DNA of 64,000 nt from Telluria sp042683405 (GTDB lineage: Bacteria > Pseudomonadota > Gammaproteobacteria > Burkholderiales > Burkholderiaceae_D). Location: the NCBI RefSeq assembly GCF_042683405.1, contig NZ_JBHUJS010000010.1:1-64000 (forward strand), written 5' to 3'. The position numbers and the translations under genes are program-made. Numbering within the stretch: position 1 is the stretch's first letter; the number at the start of each line of letters is the position of its first letter. The notes under the pieces were generated by a model. The model was not told the DNA's origin. It did not search any database and worked only from the letters and a program-made list of their open reading frames with translations. This document shows positions 50,948 to 59,307 of the stretch, one piece after another.

Positions 50948-52049
50948 CGAACGGCGCTCGCTATGGCGGCGCATGAAGCCTTACTTCACCGTCTTCGACG
51001 GCCCGCTGGCGCTGATCATCTTCCTGATCCTGTGCGCAGGCTTGATGACGATCCACTCGGCCGGGATCGATTTTCCGGGCCGCGTGGAAGGCCAGATCCG
51101 CAACGCGGTCGTCGCCTTCATGTTCATGTGGGCGGCGGCGAACCTGTCGCCGCAGACGCTGATGCGGCTGGCGCTGCCGATCTACGTGGTGGGCGTGGTC
51201 CTGCTGCTTGCCGTCGCGCTGTTCGGCATCGTCAAGAACGGTTCGCGGCGCTGGATCTACGTCGGCATCAACATCCAGCCGTCCGAGATCCTCAAGATCG
51301 CGGTGCCGCTGATGCTGGCCTGGTACTTCCACACCCGCGCCAGCGTCAAGCACTGGAGTTCGTTCCTGGTCGCCGCGCTGCTGCTGGCCGTGCCGTTCAC
51401 CTTCATCGCCAAGCAGCCCGACCTCGGCACCGCCACGCTGGTCCTGTCCTCCGGCATGTACGTGATCTTCCTGGCCGGCCTGTCGTGGAAGATGCTGGCC
51501 GGGATGGCCGTCACCGCACTTGCCAGCATGCCGGTGGTGTGGTCGATGCTGCACGACTACCAGCGCGAGCGCGTGATGACGCTGATCGACCCTTCCGCCG
51601 ACCCGCTCGGCAAGGGCTTCCACATCATCCAGTCGACCATCGCGATCGGCTCCGGTGGCGTGATGGGAAAGGGCTGGATGAACGGCACCCAGGCCCGCCT
51701 CGAATTCCTGCCCGAGGCCACCACCGACTTCGTGTTCGCGGTGTATTCGGAAGAATTTGGACTGATCGGCAATATGGTCCTGCTGTTCCTCTACCTGCTG
51801 CTGATCGGCCGCGGCATGATGATCGCGGCCAACGCGCCCAGCACCTTCACGCGCCTGCTGGCCGGCGCGATCACGATGATCTTCTTCACGTATGCCTTTG
51901 TTAACATGGCGATGGTCGCGGGCATCGTGCCGGTGGTCGGCGTGCCGCTGCCGTTCATGAGCTACGGCGGCACCGCGCTGCTGACGCTGGGCGTGGGCAG
52001 CGGCATCCTGATGAGCATCCAGCGCCACAAGAAGCTGGTGCAGACATGA
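50937..52049 (+). CDS. rodA: Peptidoglycan polymerase RodA (SEDS family)
   Basis: A 370-residue SEDS-family membrane protein with 10 predicted helices, the glycosyltransferase partner of PBP2 in cell elongation. Family segments: WIYVGINIQPSEILKIAVPL, KQPDLGTA (catalytic Asp), GKGFHIIQSTIAIGSGG and LPFMSYGGTALLTLGVGSGILMSI. Overlaps mrdA at its start and rlpA at its end (ATGA). Confidence 0.95.
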   Translation: MRINERRSLWRRMKPYFTVFDGPLALIIFLILCAGLMTIHSAGIDFPGRVEGQIRNAVVAFMFMWAAANLSPQTLMRLALPIYVVGVVLLLAVALFGIVKNGSRRWIYVGINIQPSEILKIAVPLMLAWYFHTRASVKHWSSFLVAALLLAVPFTFIAKQPDLGTATLVLSSGMYVIFLAGLSWKMLAGMAVTALASMPVVWSMLHDYQRERVMTLIDPSADPLGKGFHIIQSTIAIGSGGVMGKGWMNGTQARLEFLPEATTDFVFAVYSEEFGLIGNMVLLFLYLLLIGRGMMIAANAPSTFTRLLAGAITMIFFTYAFVNMAMVAGIVPVVGVPLPFMSYGGTALLTLGVGSGILMSIQRHKKLVQT

Positions 52050-52996
52050 CGACGTCCCGTAACAGGCTGGCCGCCGCGCTGGTGTGCGCCGTCTTCCTCG
52101 CCGGCTGCGGCACGCCGCTGAAGCGCCTGTCGCCGTTCCCGGCGCCGCCGGTCCCCAAGCGCAAGTCCACCGGGGCGCCGGAACTGCCGGCCGCCAATTC
52201 CGGTCGCGGCGGCTACTACAAGGACGACGGTCCCGGCGACGACCCGCCGGACGGACTGCACGAGGTGCCGGACGCCGAAGTGCGCGACGAGCCGCTCAAC
52301 AAGTGGGCCAACCGGCCGTACGTCGTGTTCGGGAAAACCTACGTGCCGATGAAGCCTGACGCCGAGTTCACGCAGCGCGGCGTCGCCAGCTGGTACGGCA
52401 AGAAGTTCCACGGGCAGAAAACCTCGTCCGGCGAAATCTACGACATGTACAAGATGACGGCCGCGCACCCGACGCTGCCAATTCCGTCGTACGCGCGCGT
52501 GCGTTCGCTGGTGTCCGGCAAATCGGTGGTGGTGCGCGTGAACGACCGCGGACCCTTCCACGCCAGCCGCATCATCGACCTGTCGTACACCGCCGCGCTG
52601 CGCATCGGCCTGCTCGGCGCGGGCAGCCACGAAGTCGAGGTCGAGCGCCTGTTCCCGGGCCGCTCCGAACTGTGGGCCAAGCGCCGCAACGCCGAACCGA
52701 TCCACGCCGCCGCCGACGTGCCGCAGGCAGCCGCGCTGATGATCGACAAGCCGGTGCAGGCGCCGGCAGGCAGCTTCTACCTGCAGCTGGGAGCATTTTC
52801 GACCGAGGCGCGCGCGAACGAAGTGCGCCAGCGCCTGCAGAAGCGGGGCGGCGTACTGTCGTCATTGGAAGTGGTGCGCGCCGGCTCGCTGTACCGCCTG
52901 TACAGCGGCCCGTTCGCCACGCGCAAGGATGCGCTCGCAGCCGAGGAATCGATTCCAGCTTCGCTGCACATCAAGCCCGTGGTCGTGCGCCGCTAG
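52046..52996 (+). CDS. rlpA: Septal ring lytic transglycosylase RlpA, lipoprotein
   Basis: A 316-residue outer-membrane lipoprotein (lipobox LAGC at 18-21) with a double-psi beta-barrel transglycosylase domain (residues 110-210; GVASWYGKKFHGQKTSSGE, catalytic Asp in VRVNDRGPFH) and a C-terminal SPOR domain (about 240-316) that binds denuded septal glycan. It cuts stem-peptide-free glycan at division. Last gene of the mre operon. Confidence 0.93.
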   Translation: MTTSRNRLAAALVCAVFLAGCGTPLKRLSPFPAPPVPKRKSTGAPELPAANSGRGGYYKDDGPGDDPPDGLHEVPDAEVRDEPLNKWANRPYVVFGKTYVPMKPDAEFTQRGVASWYGKKFHGQKTSSGEIYDMYKMTAAHPTLPIPSYARVRSLVSGKSVVVRVNDRGPFHASRIIDLSYTAALRIGLLGAGSHEVEVERLFPGRSELWAKRRNAEPIHAAADVPQAAALMIDKPVQAPAGSFYLQLGAFSTEARANEVRQRLQKRGGVLSSLEVVRAGSLYRLYSGPFATRKDALAAEESIPASLHIKPVVVRR

Positions 52997-53034
52997 CAAA
53001 GTGGACTGTCCTCCGCTTCAGCAAGCGGGGAATC

Positions 53035-53718
53035 CTACTTGCACGTCCGGATATCGATATCCCTGAAGCGCCGCTCGATCTCCACCAGCCTGTCGCGCGT
53101 GGCCTGGTCGATCCCGCGGAACTGGTAGGCCAGCTTGTTGACGGTCGGCCCGCGCCCGGTGATCCGCACGCCTTCGAGCCCCTGCCTGCCCAGCGCATTG
53201 CGCAGCGACTGCGCGGCGGCTTCCGACTTGAACACGCCCAGCGAGATACCCCAGCGCAGCGCGGTGTCCGGCATGATGTAGTAGTTGGTGACGCCGCGCG
53301 CCGCCAGCTCCGCCGCACGCTTTTCGGCCGCTTCGCGGCTGCCTTGAGGCGCGATGTGCACCACATACTGCGTGATCTGCGTGACCGGCACGTTGATGCG
53401 GGACTGCTTGTCCGCCAGGCCAAGCGGCGCGATGAGGCTGTCGAAGCGGCGCGCCGCCACCGCATCGAAGTCCCCGACTTCGGTACAGGCGATCGTGGCG
53501 GGCGCCGGCGCAGCGGCTACCGGCGCGGGTTCCTGCGCCACCGTGGCCGCAGCTTCCGCCAGCTCCGCCGGCACCAGCGCGATGCGCTCTGCCGCCAGCT
53601 GGTTCTTCATGCGCGCAGGCTCGCGTTCGGCCGCCTTGAAACTCCCGAGATAGCCCTGGCCGTAGGCGAACAGCGCCGCATTGGCGAGCAGCAGGGACCA
53701 GAAGATAAATTTGAGCAC
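53035..53718 (-). CDS. SPOR domain-containing protein
   Basis: A 227-residue protein with an N-terminal membrane anchor or signal helix (KFIFWSLLLANAALFAYGQ), a linker, and a C-terminal part (QYVVHIAPQGSREAAEKRAAELAARGV onward) resembling a SPOR domain. SPOR domains bind septal peptidoglycan. It lies at the end of the argS-to-coaX operon (11 bp after coaX) and is convergent with rlpA, another SPOR protein gene. Confidence 0.82.
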   Translation of the reverse strand: MLKFIFWSLLLANAALFAYGQGYLGSFKAAEREPARMKNQLAAERIALVPAELAEAAATVAQEPAPVAAAPAPATIACTEVGDFDAVAARRFDSLIAPLGLADKQSRINVPVTQITQYVVHIAPQGSREAAEKRAAELAARGVTNYYIMPDTALRWGISLGVFKSEAAAQSLRNALGRQGLEGVRITGRGPTVNKLAYQFRGIDQATRDRLVEIERRFRDIDIRTCK

Positions 53719-53729
53719 GTGGTATCCGA

Positions 53730-54443
53730 TCAGGTTGCGGCGGCGTGCAGGCCGACCAGGACGATATTATCGACCATCCGGTGCGGCACGGCCAATGCCG
53801 GTGCGATGTAGGGCGCTGCGCCTCCGGACACGATGCACAGCTGCGCGCGGTGCAGCGCGCAGGCCCGTTCGATCGCGCCGGCCTGCGCGGACAGGATGCC
53901 GGACAGGATGGCGTCGTCGGTGTTGTCGGCGAAGCCGGCCGGCAGCGTCCCCGGCTGCACCATCGGCAGCTGCGCCGTGTTGCGCGCCAGCGAAGCGGCC
54001 ATCAGGCCCACGCCCGGCACGATCATCCCGCCCAGGAAGTCGCCCTGCGCATCGACGGCATCGATGGTGGTCGCGGTGCCGCAGGTCGCCACCACGATGC
54101 GCTTGCCCGGCTCCAGCGCCCGCGCGCCGAGCGCCGCGGCGAAGCGGTCGGCGCCCAGTTGCTGCGGATTGCGGTAGCGGTTGTGCATGCCCTTGAGTTC
54201 GGCCTGCGAGCGGAACCAGGTGGTGTCGCGCGGCAGCACCGCGCGCAGCTCGCCCTCCAGCACCGGACCGGCGACGTTGGCCACGATTGCGCGCCGGATC
54301 TCCAGGCCGCGCCAGCGTTCGCCCAGCGAGCCGATGTGGTCGTGCCCGGCCACGCCGCTGTCGCTCCATGCGCCCAGCGCTGCCATGTCGTTGGCGAGCG
54401 CCCATTTCACGCGGGTGTTTCCGCAGTCGACCAGCAGCAGCAT
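53730..54443 (-). CDS. coaX: Type III pantothenate kinase
   Basis: A 237-residue kinase for the first step of coenzyme A synthesis. Marks of the type III family: LLVDCGNTRVKWAL at the start (phosphate loop), NPQQLGADRFAAALGA and ATCGTATTIDAVDAQGDFLGG. Betaproteobacteria commonly use this type instead of CoaA. It lies one base downstream of birA and is followed after 11 bp by a SPOR protein gene. Confidence 0.93.
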   Translation of the reverse strand: MLLLVDCGNTRVKWALANDMAALGAWSDSGVAGHDHIGSLGERWRGLEIRRAIVANVAGPVLEGELRAVLPRDTTWFRSQAELKGMHNRYRNPQQLGADRFAAALGARALEPGKRIVVATCGTATTIDAVDAQGDFLGGMIVPGVGLMAASLARNTAQLPMVQPGTLPAGFADNTDDAILSGILSAQAGAIERACALHRAQLCIVSGGAAPYIAPALAVPHRMVDNIVLVGLHAAAT

Positions 54444-54444
54444 G

Positions 54445-55218
54445 CTATTCCTTCAGCCTGAGCGAGACGTCGCCGGACATCACCGCGATGCGTCCGGACG
54501 CGGTGTCGAGCTGCAGCTGGCCGCTCTCGTCCACGCCCATCGCGACGCCCTGGTGCACAACTTCGCCGCGGTCGAGGATCACTACCGGGAAGCCATGCCA
54601 CGCGTGCGCGCGGTTCCAGCGCCCGCAGAACGCGCCGAAGCCGTGCTGCGCAAACTCGGCGGCCATCGCCGCCAGGCTGTCGAGCAGGCGCGCCAGCAGT
54701 TCGTTGCGGTCCATGCGCGCGAGCCAGGTGGCCGATGCGGCCGGCCGGCCGATCTGCGCTTCGAGCGCGTCGGGCAGGTCGAGGTTCAGGCCCACCCCGA
54801 TCACCGCCCAGGTCACGCCGTCCACCGTTTGCGTTTCGACCAGGATGCCGGCCAGCTTGCTGCCGTCCTTCAGCAGGTCGTTCGGCCACTTCAGCTGCAC
54901 GCCGACATCCAGCGCGCGCAGGGTTTCGGCCAGCGCGACCCCGACCGCGAGCGGCAGGCCGGCCAGCCGTCCGGGGCCGCCCTCGAAAGGCCAGGCCAGC
55001 GAGAAGGTCAGCGATGCGTCCGGCGCCGACAGCCAGCTGCGCCCGGCGCGGCCGCGTCCGGCGGTCTGTTCCAGCGCGGCCAGCAGCAGCGGTCCGGCCA
55101 GCGCCGGTGCGCGCGCCAGCAGGTCGGCATTGGTGGAGCCGGTGCGTTCGACGACTTCGATGCGCACGCCCGCGGTGTTGCGCGCGAGCGCAGCGACTGC
55201 CTGTGCCGACAGCGTCAT
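54445..55218 (-). CDS. birA: Biotin-[acetyl-CoA carboxylase] ligase
   Basis: A 257-residue ligase that attaches biotin to its carrier protein. Catalytic segments: ERTGSTNADLLARAP, QTAGRGRAGRSWLSAP (biotin and ATP binding) and LKWPNDLLKDGSKLAGILVE. The N-terminal winged helix of E. coli BirA is missing, so it is monofunctional and does not repress biotin genes. Start 55218 overlaps the stop of the SDR gene (ATGA). Confidence 0.93.
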   Translation of the reverse strand: MTLSAQAVAALARNTAGVRIEVVERTGSTNADLLARAPALAGPLLLAALEQTAGRGRAGRSWLSAPDASLTFSLAWPFEGGPGRLAGLPLAVGVALAETLRALDVGVQLKWPNDLLKDGSKLAGILVETQTVDGVTWAVIGVGLNLDLPDALEAQIGRPAASATWLARMDRNELLARLLDSLAAMAAEFAQHGFGAFCGRWNRAHAWHGFPVVILDRGEVVHQGVAMGVDESGQLQLDTASGRIAVMSGDVSLRLKE

Positions 55219-55994
55219 GCCGCGTCCACGGCCTTGCGCGGCTTGTGCGGCGCGCGCCGGAACAGGCGGTCGTACAGCGCGTTCGGCAGCACGCGCAGCA
55301 GCTTGGCGACCACGCCCATCTGCCACGGGATCACGCGGTAGCTGTCGCCGGCGGCGATCGCCTGCACCGCCTTTTTGGCGAAGCGGTCGGCCGGCATGAG
55401 GAAGGGCATCGGATAGGGATTTTTGGCCGTCATCGGCGTCGCGATATATCCTGGCGCGATCGTCACGACCTTGATGCCGTGGCGCGACAGTTCCACCCGC
55501 AGCGACTCGCAGTAGCTGATCACGGCAGCCTTGGATGCGGAGTAGGCGCCGGCGCCGGGCAGCCCGCGGATGCCGGCCACGCTGCCGATGCCGACCAGCC
55601 GCGCCGTGCCCGGATGGTCCTTCATGTGCGCGATGAACGGCGAAAAGGTGGCGACCGTGGCCATCACGTTGGTGGCCAGGATCGAATGGAAGACAGGGAG
55701 GTCGCAGGCGTGCTCGGTGATGGTGCCGTGCGAGACGCCGGCGTTGGCGATCACGATGTCCGCGCCGCCCGCCTGCGCGATGAAATCCTGCGCCGCGCGC
55801 GCCAGGGCGGCGTGATCGTTCACATCCAGTGCATAGGTGTAGTGCCGGCCGGGGAGGGAGGCCGCCAGCTCGTCGAGCAAGGCCTGGCGGCGCGCCACCA
55901 GCCCCACCGTGGCGCCTTGCGCTGCGTATTCGCGGGCGAGCGCAGCGCCGATGCCGCTCGATGCGCCCGTGATGAAGACACGGGGAGCGCCCAT
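55215..55994 (-). CDS. SDR family oxidoreductase
   Basis: A 259-residue short-chain dehydrogenase. Cofactor loop TGASSGIG, NAG motif (Asn85), and catalytic Ser138, Tyr151, Lys155 in YSASK are intact. Arg35/Arg36 after the second strand suggests preference for NADP. The C-terminus (KLLRVLPNALYDRLFRRAP) resembles members that reduce lipid or sterol-like substrates, but the substrate is not known. It lies between dsbA and birA. Confidence 0.9.
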   Translation of the reverse strand: MGAPRVFITGASSGIGAALAREYAAQGATVGLVARRQALLDELAASLPGRHYTYALDVNDHAALARAAQDFIAQAGGADIVIANAGVSHGTITEHACDLPVFHSILATNVMATVATFSPFIAHMKDHPGTARLVGIGSVAGIRGLPGAGAYSASKAAVISYCESLRVELSRHGIKVVTIAPGYIATPMTAKNPYPMPFLMPADRFAKKAVQAIAAGDSYRVIPWQMGVVAKLLRVLPNALYDRLFRRAPHKPRKAVDAA

Positions 55995-55995
55995 C

Positions 55996-56679
55996 TTATT
56001 TGGCGGCGGCTGGTGCCGCAGGCTTGGATTTCTGGACCAGGTAGTCCATCACCTTGAGCGCCGCTTCCTGCTGTTCGGCTTCGGTCGGTTCGCCGCGCAT
56101 GTTCTCGCCCACCTGCGACGGCGAGGTGAGGTACTTGCCGCCGACGACCACGACCGGCCAGTAGTTCACGCGGTAGTTCTGCATCATGTAGCCGGCGCGG
56201 CGCACGCGCGCCTGCACGCCGAAGGAGCGGTAGGCGTTGACGAACTTCTCGCGGTCGATGCCGTTCTGCTGGGCCCAGTCGAACACCTGCTCGTCGCGGT
56301 TCAGGCGCAGGCGCTGCTCGTGCATCGCGGCGAACACCTTGGCGTGGTACTGCTCCAGCAGGCCGAGCGCTTCCAGCGTATAGAACAGGCGCTGCTGCGG
56401 CAGCACGTTCTCGTCGCGCGGTACGTGCACGCGCTTGAACACGATGTTGTCGCCCTGTTTCTTCACCCAGGCGGCCAGGCGCGGCTCGAGCACGTTGCAG
56501 TGCGGGCAGTAGTAGGCGAAGAACTCGATCACCTCGACCTTGTCGCCGCTGTCGGTGTCCTGCGCCTGCGGCAGCGTCAGGTAATCGACGTTGTTTTGCG
56601 GATGCTCCGGGGTGGCGCCGGCCATCGAGGCGGCAGTCGCGAGCGCGAAGGCGCCCAACAGCTTCTTCAGGTAACGCAT
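55996..56679 (-). CDS. dsbA: Thiol:disulfide interchange protein DsbA
   Basis: A 227-residue periplasmic oxidase that inserts disulfides in exported proteins. A signal peptide (about 1-22) precedes the thioredoxin fold with active site Cys58-Pro-His-Cys61 (FFAYYCPHCNVLEP), the helical insertion (LGLLEQYHAKVFAAMHEQ) and cis-Pro segment NYWPVVVVGG. The C-terminal tail is Ala/Lys-rich. It lies 27 bp after a SPOR-protein gene in the argS operon. Confidence 0.93.
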   Translation of the reverse strand: MRYLKKLLGAFALATAASMAGATPEHPQNNVDYLTLPQAQDTDSGDKVEVIEFFAYYCPHCNVLEPRLAAWVKKQGDNIVFKRVHVPRDENVLPQQRLFYTLEALGLLEQYHAKVFAAMHEQRLRLNRDEQVFDWAQQNGIDREKFVNAYRSFGVQARVRRAGYMMQNYRVNYWPVVVVGGKYLTSPSQVGENMRGEPTEAEQQEAALKVMDYLVQKSKPAAPAAAK

Positions 56680-56706
56680 CAGGACTCCCTTGTCGAAGAT
56701 TGCGGG

Positions 56707-57354
56707 TTATTGCTGGTTGCGGACGATCGCCACGTCGACGCCGGCGTCGAGCAGCTTGGCGCGGGCGCGCGTCATCGCTTCCTGGTTGAACGGGCCGATG
56801 CGCACGCGGTGCAGCACGGCGCCGTCAGGATTGCTGCGGTCGCTGACGCTGGCCTCGAAGCCGAGCAGCGCGAGCTTGGCACGCGAGTTCTCGGCGTCGG
56901 CCAGTTCGCGGAACGCGCCGGCCTGCAGGTAGTACACCACTTCGCCCGGCGCCACCGCGGGCGCTGGCGCGGCGGCCGGTGCCGCAGGAGCGGCGCCAGG
57001 CGTTGCCGCAGCAGCCGGTGCGGCCGCCGGGGCCGGCGCGGCGCCCTCGGCGGGCATGCCCGCGATCGCCTCGCCCAGCGGATCTTCCGCCGGCCGTGGG
57101 CGCTCGACCATCTGCTTGTTCGCTTCGCGCGCCGCGTCACGGTCGCCGTATAGCGGACGGTTCGGATCGGCCACCTGCGCCGGGGTCGGATCGCCCTTGC
57201 CGAGCTTGCCGCCACGGTCGGTGAACGGGGAGGCGCCCTTGGTGATGACCAGCGCGACGATCACCGCGATCACCAGGCCCAGGATCAGGCCGATGATGAT
57301 GCCGGTCGTCGTGCTGCCGCGCTGGCGCTTGCTGTTCATGAGAGTCTGGGTCAT
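56707..57354 (-). CDS. SPOR domain protein, FtsN-like
   Basis: A 215-residue bitopic protein: short basic cytoplasmic head, one helix (GIIIGLILGLVIAVIVALVI), a charged linker, an Ala/Pro-rich stretch (106-140) and a C-terminal SPOR domain (YYLQAGAFRELADAENSRAKLALLGFEA...RVRIGPF). The plan matches FtsN, the activator of septal wall synthesis, and in betaproteobacteria FtsN-like genes do lie next to argS. Start 57354 is the first in frame; an internal ATG six codons on is also possible. Confidence 0.86.
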   Translation of the reverse strand: MTQTLMNSKRQRGSTTTGIIIGLILGLVIAVIVALVITKGASPFTDRGGKLGKGDPTPAQVADPNRPLYGDRDAAREANKQMVERPRPAEDPLGEAIAGMPAEGAAPAPAAAPAAAATPGAAPAAPAAAPAPAVAPGEVVYYLQAGAFRELADAENSRAKLALLGFEASVSDRSNPDGAVLHRVRIGPFNQEAMTRARAKLLDAGVDVAIVRNQQ

Positions 57355-57372
57355 TGGCTGCCTGGATTCTGC

Positions 57373-59082
57373 TTACATCTTGTTGGGAGCGGACACGCCG
57401 ATCAGCGCGAGTCCGTTGCGCAGCACCTGGCGCGTGGCCACCAGCAGTGCCAGGCGCGCCATGCGGGTCGCCTCGTCGTCGACCAGCACGCGCTCGGCAT
57501 TATAGTAGCCGTGCAGTTCGCCGGCGAGGTCGCGCAGATAGAACGCCACCTGGTGCGGGCCGAGTTCGGACAGGGCGCGTTCCAGCGTCTCCGGATAGGC
57601 TGCCAGCGTCGCCAGCAGCGCCGCCTCGCGCGGCGCGGTCAGCGGCGCCAGGTCCACGCCGGCCAGCACCGACTCGTCGCCGCCCCACTGGGCCAGCACC
57701 GAGCAGATGCGCGCGTTCGCGTACTGCACGTAGTACACCGGATTCTCGTCCGAGGTCTTGAGCGCGACGTCGACGTCGAACACGAACTCGGTGTCGGCCT
57801 TGCGCGAGATGAGGAAGAAGCGCACCGCATCGCGGCCGCGCGCGATGTCGCCGCCGCCCGACCATTCGATCAGGTCGCGCACCGTCACGTAGGAGCCGGC
57901 GCGCTTGGAGATCTTGACCTCTTCGCCGTTCTTCATCACGGTAACCATCTTGTGCAGCACGTAGTCGGGGTAGCCCTGCGGGATGCCCATGCCGACCGCT
58001 TGCAGGCCGGCGCGCACGCGCGCGATGGTGCCGTGGTGGTCGCTGCCCTGCACGTTGATGGCCTGGCCGAAGCCGCGCTGCCACTTCACGATGTGGTAGG
58101 CCACGTCCGGCACGAAGTAGGTGTAGGTGCCGTCGGACTTGCGCATCACGCGGTCCTTGTCGTCGCCGTATTCGGTGGTGCGCAGCCACAGCGCGCCATC
58201 CTGCTCGAAGGTCTTGCCGGCATTGACCAGCGCCTGCACCGCCGCGTCCACCTTGCCGTCGCGGTACAGCGACGACTCCAGGTAGTAGTTGTCGAACTTG
58301 ACCCCGAAGGCCTGCAGGTCGATGTCCTGCTCGTTGCGCAGGTAGGTCACTGCGAATGCGCGGATCGATTCGATGTCATTCACGTCGCCCGACGCGGTGG
58401 CCGGCTGGCCGTCGCTGGCGGAGACGGTCTTCCCGGCCAGGAAGTCGGCCGCGATGTCCGCAATGTAGTCGCCGTTGTAGGCCGACTCTGGCCACTCGGC
58501 GTCGCCCGGCTTGAAGCCGCGTGCGCGCGCCTGCACCGAGGTCGCCAGGGTCGCGATCTGCACGCCCGCGTCGTTGTAATAGAACTCGCGCGTGACCTTG
58601 TAGCCCTGCGACTCGTACAGCGAGGACAGGGCGTCGCCCAGCGCGGCCTGGCGGCCGTGGCCCACGTGCAGCGGTCCGGTCGGGTTGGCCGACACGAATT
58701 CGATGATCACCGGCTTGCCCGCGCCGGTCTGCGCGCGGCCGAAGTTCTCCTGCTGCGCGAGGATGGTGCGCACCACCGACTGCTTGGCCGCCGCGGCGAC
58801 GCGCAGGTTGATGAAGCCGGGGCCGGCGATCTCGACGCCCTCGACCAGGCCTTGCGCATTCGGGTCCGCCTGCAGCGCCGCCACGATCTTCTGGGCCAGC
58901 TCGCGCGGATTCGACTTGAGCTGCTTGGCCAGCTGCATCGCGATATTGCACGCGACGTCGCCGTGCGACGGATCGCGCGGGCGCTCGAGGACGATGTTCG
59001 GGGTCAGGCCGGAACCGGCGACGATGGGCGCGAGGGCAGCCTGGAACAGGGCCGCGATGTCTTGCTTTTGTTGGGCGAGCAT
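57373..59082 (-). CDS. argS: Arginyl-tRNA synthetase
   Basis: A 569-residue class I aminoacyl-tRNA synthetase. HIGH-type motif HVGH in NPTGPLHVGHGRQAALGDALS, KMSK-type region VKISKRAGSYV, and an N-terminal Add-1 domain (residues 1-110). Start 59082 agrees with family length; the frame is open to 59145. It heads the operon argS-SPOR-dsbA-SDR-birA-coaX-SPOR, all on the minus strand with short gaps. A perfect inverted repeat lies between it and rsmB. Confidence 0.95.
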   Translation of the reverse strand: MLAQQKQDIAALFQAALAPIVAGSGLTPNIVLERPRDPSHGDVACNIAMQLAKQLKSNPRELAQKIVAALQADPNAQGLVEGVEIAGPGFINLRVAAAAKQSVVRTILAQQENFGRAQTGAGKPVIIEFVSANPTGPLHVGHGRQAALGDALSSLYESQGYKVTREFYYNDAGVQIATLATSVQARARGFKPGDAEWPESAYNGDYIADIAADFLAGKTVSASDGQPATASGDVNDIESIRAFAVTYLRNEQDIDLQAFGVKFDNYYLESSLYRDGKVDAAVQALVNAGKTFEQDGALWLRTTEYGDDKDRVMRKSDGTYTYFVPDVAYHIVKWQRGFGQAINVQGSDHHGTIARVRAGLQAVGMGIPQGYPDYVLHKMVTVMKNGEEVKISKRAGSYVTVRDLIEWSGGGDIARGRDAVRFFLISRKADTEFVFDVDVALKTSDENPVYYVQYANARICSVLAQWGGDESVLAGVDLAPLTAPREAALLATLAAYPETLERALSELGPHQVAFYLRDLAGELHGYYNAERVLVDDEATRMARLALLVATRQVLRNGLALIGVSAPNKM

Positions 59083-59143
59083 GAAAGGTGATCTATATAG
59101 ACAAACAGCGTCCATTATATATCGTCGCGGCATCACCCCGTGC

Positions 59144-59200
59144 ACCCCGAAATGGGGACAGACCCCATTTCGAAAATGGGGTCTGTCCCCATTTCGGGGT
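59144..59200. repeat. Perfect 27-bp inverted repeat of the GGGGACAG family
   Basis: Arms 59144-59170 and 59174-59200 are exactly complementary with a three-base loop (CGA). Each arm contains the smaller palindrome AAATGGGG / CCCCATTT, as in the copy at 30844-30892. It lies in the 225-bp gap between the divergent argS and rsmB. Confidence 0.92.
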
Positions 59201-59307
59201 GGCCGGCGTGGTTTTTCGGTCGCGCGCGAGGGGGATTAAGGCCGGTTTCAGGCGAGAAAGAGCCTGTAGCCGTTAAAATGGAGGCTGTTTTGTAATAGAA
59301 GGCCAAC

